A stretch of 28,160 bases of DNA from Caldifarciminota bacterium (GTDB taxonomy: Bacteria; Hydrothermota; Tepidihabitantia; Tepidihabitantales; Tepidihabitantaceae): assembly GCA_016935295.1 (NCBI GenBank), contig JAFGRF010000141.1, positions 1 through 28,160 of the forward strand, given 5' to 3'. Position numbers and translations under genes: made by a program. A model generated the notes under the pieces. That model made no database searches. It was not told the origin of the DNA and saw nothing but the letters and a program-made list of their open reading frames with translations. The number at the start of each line of letters is the position of its first letter. Position 1 is the first letter of the stretch. Of the stretch, positions 1 through 5,040 are shown piece by piece.

Positions 1-293
1 AGGCCGCGTACGAGGAGCGAGGTTATCGCGTGTTTCTGGGGGAAGTCACCCATTCGCACCAGGCCGCAGTTCGTGACGCCGACAACCCGGCCATCGAGTT
101 CTGCCACGGCCAGAAAGGTGTCGGGGTCTTGCATCAGCTTCTCGGTGCGGTCGCGCAGGCGCACCGGGCCGGAGGGTCTGCGGAAGCGGTCGGGCAGGGC
201 CTCGCGCTGCGGCTGGTCCATCAGGTCGGCCAGTTCGCAGATGGCTTCGTAGTCACCGGGGACGGCGCGGCGGACAGCGACGGCCACTCTCAC
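1..293 (-). CDS. GNAT-family N-acetyltransferase, N-terminal part (cut by window edge)
   Basis: Translating the minus strand from a GTG at 293 gives at least 97 residues running off the left edge without a stop. It begins MRVAVAVRRAVPGDYEAICEL, followed by TFLAVAELDGRVVGVTNCGL, and reaches a strand ending in SLLV. The layout (VRRAxxxDxxAI at the start, then the paired strands FLAVAE and VVGV) is that of the GCN5-related acetyltransferase fold, which transfers an acyl group from acyl-CoA to an amine. The acyl-CoA-binding motif lies outside the window, so activity cannot be judged. The GTG overlaps the TGA stop of the creatininase-like gene (GTGA), which implies translational coupling in one operon. 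The substrate is unknown. Confidence 0.72.
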   Translation of the reverse strand, partial: MRVAVAVRRAVPGDYEAICELADLMDQPQREALPDRFRRPSGPVRLRDRTEKLMQDPDTFLAVAELDGRVVGVTNCGLVRMGDFPQKHAITSLLVRG

Positions 294-1036
294 CGAATGC
301 GCGACCAGCGGCGGAAGACATCGAGAATAGTCTGCTCGACCTTGGTACAGACGACTTTCATCAACTGCTCGGCTTTGGCCGGGTCGAAGTCGGGATAGCC
401 TTCGCCCTGCTTGTAGAGCATTATGGAGCCGGGGAAGGGCGTCGCAGCGAGCCCCGGCTGGACCATGAACGCAAGGTCCTTGGAGTAGTCTTGTTTCCGC
501 ACATCCGCGGGATGGTCAACCTGGACCATGGCCGTTTCGTCGGTGCCGCCATGCCCACCCACGTGGCCGTAGACCTTCTTGACCTCTTCTGCGCAGAGAG
601 CCCACCAGTCAAGGACCATGCTGTATGCCTTTTTCTCGCGGTACAGGCGGGCAGATATGTCCTTGAGCGCATTGGTGTTTCCGCCGTGTCCGTTCATGAA
701 GACGATTTTGCGGAACCCGGCGTCGGACAGGCCGGCAGCGACCTCGAGCACGTAGTTCTCGAACGTGTCGGGCAGCACGGTGACCGAACCGGGATAGGGC
801 AGGAGGGATTTGGTGATGCCGTAGTGCACGGGCGGCGCAATGAGCGCGTTCACGTTACCCGCGATCCGGGCGCAGATGGACTGCGGTATCTGGTTGTCGG
901 TCCCGAGCCCGGTCACGCCGTGGGCTTCGACGGTGCCGACCGGCAGGAGCACCGCGTCGGTCTGCTTCGGCACCAGGCGCTTGAATTCCATCCAGTTCAG
1001 TTCTTCCAGCTTGCGGGTACGCGGAGTCGTTTTCAT
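290..1036 (-). CDS. Creatininase-family amidohydrolase
   Basis: A 248-aa protein of the creatininase/MftE family, metal-dependent hydrolases acting on cyclic amides or peptide-like substrates. Expected metal-site motifs are visible: GTVEAHG (E37, H39), then D47, NGHGGN (H117), and HGGTDET (E167). Length fits the family (about 240-260 aa). The reading frame extends 29 codons upstream to 1123, but those residues lie in a repeat and look non-coding. The ATG at 1036 sits 6 nt below a good -10 box and is the better start. The stop overlaps the GTG of the downstream acetyltransferase. The real substrate cannot be inferred: family members include creatininase, mycofactocin MftE and riboflavin-pathway hydrolases. 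Confidence 0.88.
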   Translation of the reverse strand: MKTTPRTRKLEELNWMEFKRLVPKQTDAVLLPVGTVEAHGVTGLGTDNQIPQSICARIAGNVNALIAPPVHYGITKSLLPYPGSVTVLPDTFENYVLEVAAGLSDAGFRKIVFMNGHGGNTNALKDISARLYREKKAYSMVLDWWALCAEEVKKVYGHVGGHGGTDETAMVQVDHPADVRKQDYSKDLAFMVQPGLAATPFPGSIMLYKQGEGYPDFDPAKAEQLMKVVCTKVEQTILDVFRRWSRIR

Positions 1037-1042
1037 CGGCTG

Positions 1043-1071
1043 AGGATAGAGGAGCAAGTGCCATCCGTCAA
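1043..1071 (-). promoter_or_regulatory. Promoter of creatininase operon, leaderless type
   Basis: Read on the minus strand, TTGACG (1071-1066) is followed after 17 nt by TATCCT (1048-1043). Only 6 nt (1042-1037) separate it from the ATG at 1036. No Shine-Dalgarno is present, so transcription should start at or next to the A of ATG. Confidence 0.6.
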
Positions 1072-1108
1072 GCCGGGCCCGGCTGCGTGGGAACTGGATC
1101 CGGGATTG

Positions 1109-1191
1109 AACCACAGAGAGCACTGAGACTCCGTGGGTAGGGACAGAAACCTCGTGTCACTCTCTCTTCGTCCTCTGTGCCCTCTGTGGTT
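1109..1191. repeat. Inverted-pair intergenic repeat, 9-nt period family
   Basis: The left arm AACCACAGAGAGCACTGAG (1109-1127) and the right arm CTCTGTGCCCTCTGTGGTT (1173-1191) are inverted copies matching at 17 of 19 positions, around a 45-nt centre. Within the right arm CTCTGTG recurs at 9-nt spacing. It lies between divergent genes and overlaps no convincing coding region. It belongs with the other AACCAC-ended tracts in this window. Confidence 0.7.
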
Positions 1192-1225
1192 GTCCCGATC
1201 TCTGATCTCATAGGTCAGTTCCAGC

Positions 1226-1253
1226 TTGATTCGGGGGCGCTTTTGGATACCCT
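1226..1253 (+). promoter_or_regulatory. Putative promoter of outer-membrane barrel gene
   Basis: TTGATT (1226-1231) and TACCCT (1248-1253) are 16 nt apart, upstream of the gene starting at 1326. This would give a leader of roughly 65 nt, ending in a GGAGG ribosome site. The -10 box is imperfect. Confidence 0.4.
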
Positions 1254-1325
1254 GACAGGGCGACGGGAAAGACAGGGGGCTGACCGGTCCAGAGGCGTTC
1301 CGACAGAACCGAATGGAGGCAGTGA

Positions 1326-2177
1326 ATGAAGAGACTGACCGTGGTGATGTTCCTCTTGCTGGCAACGGCCGGAAGCGTGATGGCGACGTCGTTCCTTGGA
1401 CGTTCGGCCACGCTGAACAAGCAGTACCAGTTCTTCGGCTGGGCGAACTTCGGGTACAACCAGACCGCGGTGAGCTACAACTGGCAATCGGGCAAGTACG
1501 AGGCGCCAGAGGGGTTTCTCGCAACTCAGACCGTGGCCTGCGACCTGACGCTGGCGTTCGGCCTGACCTGCGACTTCGACATCGATGTGGTGGTTCCGGT
1601 GGCGATGAAGCAGAAGGACACACTCAAGTCGTCGGGTCTCGGCGATCTGATGGTCTACGGGCGCTACGGCATTCTCCAAGACCCTGAGAAGCCGCTCAAG
1701 GTCGCCTTGTTGCTCGGCGCCAACCTACCGACCGCGAGCAAGACCGCGAACCCGGCGCTCGGTGACCGGACGACGGACGTGGCCTTTGGTCTGTCCATGA
1801 ACACGAAGAAGTACGGCAGGTTCCTCGGCTACATTCGGGCCGCGTACTGGTTCAACGGCCGCACCCCGGACGCCGGGGACGACACCAAGGTCGGAGACAT
1901 GTTCGAGTACCTGCTGTGCGGCGACTACGCGGTCTCGAAGACGCTGACTCCCGAACTGGCGCTGTCCGGGTACATCCGCGACCAGACTGTCTGGGGTGGG
2001 ACGTGGAAGCCCCAATCCCAAGGCAGCCTGCACCTTGTCAGCCTGCTACTGTGGTGGAAGCCGACAGCGACGCTGTCTATCCGTCCCAAGGTATCGGTGC
2101 CGCTGACGTTCATTTCCGAGGGCGGCACGATCGCCAACTGGTACGGCGGCCTGGATGTCTGGTTCTCGGTGCCCTGA
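1326..2177 (+). CDS. Outer-membrane beta-barrel protein, MetA/phenol-degradation-like
   Basis: A 283-aa exported protein. Residues 1-20 form a signal peptide (MKRL, then a hydrophobic stretch ending SVMA). The remainder is rich in alternating polar/hydrophobic strands with aromatic girdle residues and ends in a strand closing on WFSVP, as in outer-membrane barrels. The stretch GLGDLMVYGRYGI followed by LGANLPT resembles the MetA-pathway/transporter barrel family (Pfam PF13557), whose members are probably hydrophobic-compound porins. The ATG has a GGAGG site 8 nt upstream (1315-1319). The desulforedoxin-like small gene follows after 46 nt in the same direction. An outer-membrane barrel implies a diderm cell. 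The transported substrate is unknown. Confidence 0.7.
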   Translation: MKRLTVVMFLLLATAGSVMATSFLGRSATLNKQYQFFGWANFGYNQTAVSYNWQSGKYEAPEGFLATQTVACDLTLAFGLTCDFDIDVVVPVAMKQKDTLKSSGLGDLMVYGRYGILQDPEKPLKVALLLGANLPTASKTANPALGDRTTDVAFGLSMNTKKYGRFLGYIRAAYWFNGRTPDAGDDTKVGDMFEYLLCGDYAVSKTLTPELALSGYIRDQTVWGGTWKPQSQGSLHLVSLLLWWKPTATLSIRPKVSVPLTFISEGGTIANWYGGLDVWFSVP

Positions 2178-2223
2178 GAACCGCTCAGGGCCTGTGGGAG
2201 TCTGAATAACTGAGGAGTTTACT

Positions 2224-2394
2224 ATGAAGAAAGGCGACAAGCTGGTATGCGGTCTGTGCGGTCTGGCCGTTACGGTCTGTGACGAGTGTGGCTGCGAGAC
2301 GCACGAACTCGTCTGCTGCGGCGAGCCGATGAAGGTTGAGAAGGCCAGGCCCAAGAAGAAGGCCAAGCCCGAGAGGAAAGCCAAGAAACGCTAG
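2224..2394 (+). CDS. Desulforedoxin-like small iron protein with lysine-rich tail
   Basis: A 56-aa reading frame with a clear site (GAGGAG, about 10 nt before the ATG). The N-terminal part, KKGDKLVCGLCG (C9, C12) followed by ELVCCGEPM (C31, C32), has the C-x2-C ... C-C pattern of desulforedoxin and the N-terminal domain of desulfoferrodoxin. Those proteins bind one Fe in an Fe(Cys)4 site and work in electron transfer or superoxide/oxygen defence. Two things differ from textbook desulforedoxin: an inserted CDECGC segment with three more cysteines (C19, C22, C24), and a C-terminal tail of about 17 residues dominated by lysine and arginine. A zinc-ribbon-like role in nucleic-acid binding is an alternative. 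A strong hairpin follows directly, so this closes the unit begun at 1326. Confidence 0.8.
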   Translation: MKKGDKLVCGLCGLAVTVCDECGCETHELVCCGEPMKVEKARPKKKAKPERKAKKR

Positions 2395-2407
2395 CTGCAT
2401 AACTCAG

Positions 2408-2437
2408 GAGCGGCCCGGCCAGAACGCCGGGCCGCTC
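2408..2437 (+). terminator. Strong hairpin terminator after desulforedoxin-like gene
   Basis: A perfect 12-bp stem (GAGCGGCCCGGC at 2408-2419 with GCCGGGCCGCTC at 2426-2437) has a 6-nt loop, starts 13 nt after the stop codon, and is followed by TCGCTATCTT. The U-tract is weak but the stem is very stable. It also separates this unit from the next promoter. Confidence 0.75.
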
Positions 2438-2445
2438 TCGCTATC

Positions 2446-2474
2446 TTGACTTGCGGTCGAGGCCATCCTAAGCT
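2446..2474 (+). promoter_or_regulatory. Promoter of ThiD2-like gene, leaderless type
   Basis: TTGACT (2446-2451), 17-nt spacer, TAAGCT (2469-2474), then 6 nt to the GTG at 2481. There is no ribosome-binding site between -10 and start. Confidence 0.55.
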
Positions 2475-2480
2475 GGCTTC

Positions 2481-2912
2481 GTGACGGACCTCCGCACCGC
2501 CCGCATCATCGATGTCAATCTCAACCGGCTGACTGAAGGCCTGCGCGTGGTCGAGGACGTTGTGCGCCTCGCACTTGAGGACAGGCGGCTTCTCGTCGGT
2601 ATCAGGAGACTGAGGACGCAGGTCGGCAAGGACGTGCGGACCTTGCGGCGACAGGTGATTTCCAGCCGCAAGAGCGAGACCGACCTCGGGCGCGGTGACC
2701 GATTTGACCGGACGAAACGGAAGAGCCTTGTAGACGTGCTGCTGGCCAACTTCAAGCGAGCTGAGGAGTCGGCGCGCGTCCTGGAAGAGGTGCTGAAGGT
2801 GTCGGAGCCAGGTCTGGCCGGCAAGTTTAAGGCCGTGCGATTCCGGCTGTACGACTTCGAGAGAGCAGCCGTAGCCGCGTCAGCGGACCTGGCGCAGAAA
2901 GACCGTCGCTAG
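2481..2912 (+). CDS. ThiD2-domain protein, putative thiamine-pathway HMP-P kinase
   Basis: A 143-aa all-helical protein. It opens with ARIIDVNLNRLTEGLRVVED and later has ANFKRAEESARVLEE and FRLYDFERA. These are the hallmarks of the ThiD2 domain (Pfam PF17792), often fused in front of thiamine-phosphate synthase ThiE. ThiD2 has been described as an alternative kinase that phosphorylates hydroxymethylpyrimidine phosphate in thiamine synthesis. Here it stands alone, and no other thiamine gene lies nearby. The GTG start is chosen because it fits the domain start and sits 6 nt below a promoter -10 box. Databases often label such proteins thiamine-phosphate pyrophosphorylase by association with ThiE, which this protein does not contain. 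Confidence 0.72.
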   Translation: MTDLRTARIIDVNLNRLTEGLRVVEDVVRLALEDRRLLVGIRRLRTQVGKDVRTLRRQVISSRKSETDLGRGDRFDRTKRKSLVDVLLANFKRAEESARVLEEVLKVSEPGLAGKFKAVRFRLYDFERAAVAASADLAQKDRR

Positions 2913-2932
2913 TTCCCTTCGGTCCTGACCTC

Positions 2933-2960
2933 TTGGTGTCTTTGTGTCTTGGTGGTGAAC
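2933..2960. repeat. Short tandem intergenic repeat, 8-nt period
   Basis: The units CTTGGTGT, CTTTGTGT and CTTGGTGG follow one another exactly, then TGAA. On the other strand the tract begins TTCACCACCAAGACAC. It is the same family as the copies at 8976-9003 and 24012-24083. It lies in the gap before the recA promoter. Confidence 0.7.
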
Positions 2961-2991
2961 TCCGGGGCCGGATGGCCGGACTTCCGGCGGC

Positions 2992-3019
2992 TTGACTTGG
3001 CGGAAGTGAAATCTATACT
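2992..3019 (+). promoter_or_regulatory. recA promoter
   Basis: TTGACT (2992-2997), a 16-nt spacer, then TATACT (3014-3019): close to the vegetative consensus. The predicted leader is about 30 nt and contains GGAGG (3048-3052) in front of the ATG. I see no LexA operator of the CTGT-N8-ACAG or GAAC-N4-GTTC kind. A cluster of CCGG-containing half-sites lies just upstream (about 2961-2989) and could be an operator for another regulator. Confidence 0.7.
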
Positions 3020-3056
3020 CTGCGAGCTTTGACTATTCCCGAACGCAGGAGGCAAG

Positions 3057-4127
3057 ATGGCAAAAGATGACGAGAAAACCAGAGCTCTCGGCAGCGCCCT
3101 GGGGCAGATCGAGAAGCAGTTCGGCAAAGGCGCGGTGATGCGCCTGGGCCAGGATGCGCCCGCAGTCAGCGTCGAGGCGATTCCAACCGGTTCAATCGGG
3201 CTCGACGCCGTGCTGGGCGTCGGCGGCGTACCGCGCGGCCGGATTGTGGAGATCTACGGGCCCGAGGGTTCGGGCAAGACGACCCTCGTCCTCAACATCA
3301 TCGCCCAGTGCCAGAAACTCGGCGGGACCGCGGCGTTCATCGACGCCGAGAACGCACTCGACCCGAACTACGCCAAAACCCTCGGAGTCGACCTCGATAA
3401 CCTGCTGGTATCGCAACCCGATTCCGGCGAGCAAGCGCTGGAAATCGCCGAGATGATGACCCGCTCCGGCGGGCTTGACCTGTTTGTCATCGACTCGGTC
3501 GCAGCTCTGGTACCGCGGGCCGAAATCGAGGGCGAGATGGGCGACGCGTTCGTCGGGGTCCAGGCGCGGTTGATGTCGCAGGCGATGCGCAAGCTGTCGG
3601 GCGTTGCCGCACGCTCCAAGACGTGTGCCATCTTCACCAACCAGATTCGGCAGAAAATCGGGGTGATGTTCGGCAACCCGGAGACCACGACGGGCGGCCT
3701 TGCCCTCAAGTTCTACGCCACCATGCGTTTCGACATCCGGCGCATCGCCGCCATCAAGAAGGACGAGAACGTGGTCGGCAGCCGGACCCGGGTGAAAGTC
3801 GTCAAGAACAAGGTGGCACCGCCGTTCCGCATTGCCGAGTTCGACCTGATCTACGGGCAGGGCATCTCGCGTGCCGGTGAGCTCGTGGACATCGGCGTTG
3901 AGCAGGGCGTGTTCTCGAAGTCCGGCACCTGGTACGCGTTCGGCGATATGAGAATCGGCCAGGGCCGGGACGCGGCCATCCAGTTCCTGAACGAGAACGC
4001 GCAGGTCGCGAGCAAGGCTGAGACGCAGGTCTACGAGAAACTCAAAATCCCGAGAGCCAGCAAGATAGGCCAGCGCGAAGCCGAGGCGGATACCGAAGCC
4101 GCGAAGACACGAAAAACAAAGAGCTGA
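3057..4127 (+). CDS. recA: RecA recombinase
   Basis: A 356-aa RecA, the ATP-dependent strand-exchange protein of homologous recombination and the SOS co-protease. Walker A is GPEGSGKT (68-75). The Walker B strand LDLFVIDSVAALVP is near residues 141-154. Loop L2 and the DNA-contact region read KIGVMFGNPETTTGG. The usual DAEHALDP motif reads DAENALDP here, so the catalytic Glu is kept while the next residue is Asn rather than His. L2 also has TTTGGLALKFYAT where most RecAs have N after GG. The C-terminus is short, basic and acidic mixed (EAEADTEAAKTRKTKS). Start chosen by a GGAGG site at 3048-3052. recX follows on the same strand after a 206-nt gap full of short repeats. Confidence 0.98.
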   Translation: MAKDDEKTRALGSALGQIEKQFGKGAVMRLGQDAPAVSVEAIPTGSIGLDAVLGVGGVPRGRIVEIYGPEGSGKTTLVLNIIAQCQKLGGTAAFIDAENALDPNYAKTLGVDLDNLLVSQPDSGEQALEIAEMMTRSGGLDLFVIDSVAALVPRAEIEGEMGDAFVGVQARLMSQAMRKLSGVAARSKTCAIFTNQIRQKIGVMFGNPETTTGGLALKFYATMRFDIRRIAAIKKDENVVGSRTRVKVVKNKVAPPFRIAEFDLIYGQGISRAGELVDIGVEQGVFSKSGTWYAFGDMRIGQGRDAAIQFLNENAQVASKAETQVYEKLKIPRASKIGQREAEADTEAAKTRKTKS

Positions 4128-4161
4128 GGAAGGGATCGAGGGATACGGCTCGCCGGACGAA

Positions 4162-4316
4162 GTCAGACGCTAGAAGCTAGATGCTAGAAGTCAGAAGTAC
4201 GGACATCTGCGGCATCTGCGCAGTCCGTGCTTGTTCTACCCGGAACCTTGGCGTTCTTGGCGGTTCTTGAGGTCTGGGCGGCTGGCATCTGTGTCCATCC
4301 GTGTTCATCCGTGGTT
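4162..4316. repeat. Mosaic of four short tandem repeat tracts between recA and recX
   Basis: Four different tracts sit side by side. At 4162-4199, units like CTAGAAG, CTAGATG, CTAGAAG, TCAGAAG have a 7-nt period. At 4204-4221, CATCTGCGG then CATCTGCGC have a 9-nt period. At 4248-4267, CTTGGCGTT is followed by CTTGGCGGTT. At 4286-4316, CATCTGTGTC, CATCCGTGTT and CATCCGTGGTT have a 10-nt period. No promoter for recX is obvious here, so recA-recX co-transcription through the patch is likely. Confidence 0.7.
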
Positions 4317-4333
4317 AGTCCATCCGTCTCCCG

Positions 4334-4987
4334 GTGAAGATAACTGCGCTTGAGCCGCAGAAAAGAAAAAGGCGGCGGAGTCAGGGCCAGCGGGCTGGCC
4401 CCAAGGTCATATCGGTCTTCCTCGACGGCAATTTCCTCTTTGGACTCGCCAGCGAGACTGTAGCAGCGCTCGGCCTGCACGTCGGGATGGAAGTCGACCG
4501 GGGCAAGCTCGATGATATCGCTCGCGAAGAACAGCAGTATCAGGCGCTGCAGTACGCCTTCCTGCTGCTTTCCTACAAGGCACGGACCACAAGTGAACTC
4601 CAGCAGCGGCTTGCACGCAAGGGCTTCTCACCTGACATCGTCTCCCGTACCTTGCAGCGGCTGTCCGAGTTGAACATGACAGACGACGCCGGATTCGCGC
4701 GGCGGTTCGCCGAGGACCGCATCACCGTAGGCCACAAAGGCAAGTGGCGGATCCGCGGGGAGCTGCTGAAGCGTGGCGTGGCCAAGGAGCACATCGAAGA
4801 TGCGCTTGCCACGGCGCCGGACGAGAAAGCGGCCGCGCGGGAAGTGGCCGAGAAGTACCTGAGTCGGAATCGGCGACTGGAGCCCGACGTGCTCAAGCGC
4901 CGCCTGTACGCATTCCTCGCCCGCCGCGGCTTCTCACCGGACACGATACGGCAAGTCATCGACGTGGATGGGGCCGAGTCCACTTGA
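4334..4987 (+). CDS. recX: RecX regulatory protein
   Basis: A 217-aa RecX, a helical-repeat protein that binds RecA filaments and modulates recombinase activity. The region from about residue 70 shows RecX three-helix repeats: YAFLLLSYKARTTSEL with LARKGF, then ARRFAEDR followed by KGKWRIRGEL, and a third repeat LYAFLARRGFSPDTI. An N-terminal extension of about 65 residues with a basic start (KRKRRRS) is typical of longer RecX forms. Placement directly after recA is the classic arrangement. The GTG at 4334 is the first usable start and has no clear ribosome site. A slightly later start cannot be excluded. Confidence 0.9.
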   Translation: MKITALEPQKRKRRRSQGQRAGPKVISVFLDGNFLFGLASETVAALGLHVGMEVDRGKLDDIAREEQQYQALQYAFLLLSYKARTTSELQQRLARKGFSPDIVSRTLQRLSELNMTDDAGFARRFAEDRITVGHKGKWRIRGELLKRGVAKEHIEDALATAPDEKAAAREVAEKYLSRNRRLEPDVLKRRLYAFLARRGFSPDTIRQVIDVDGAEST

Positions 4988-5003
4988 CCGGCTCTGCATT
5001 CTG

Positions 5004-5031
5004 TTGCGCAGGCTAGGTTTGTCTATACAAT
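5004..5031 (+). promoter_or_regulatory. alaS promoter, leaderless type
   Basis: TTGCGC (5004-5009), 16-nt spacer, TACAAT (5026-5031), then only 9 nt (AGACCCTCT) before the ATG at 5041. No Shine-Dalgarno is present. Confidence 0.6.
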
Positions 5032-5040
5032 AGACCCTCT

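Noticed and set aside
1037..1123. 29-codon N-terminal extension of the creatininase-like gene
   Set aside because: It overlaps the inverted repeat arm and the promoter. The family start matches the ATG at 1036.
2960..3056. LexA/SOS operator at recA
   Set aside because: Neither CTGT-N8-ACAG nor GAAC-N4-GTTC is present. CCGG half-sites exist but match no regulator I can name.
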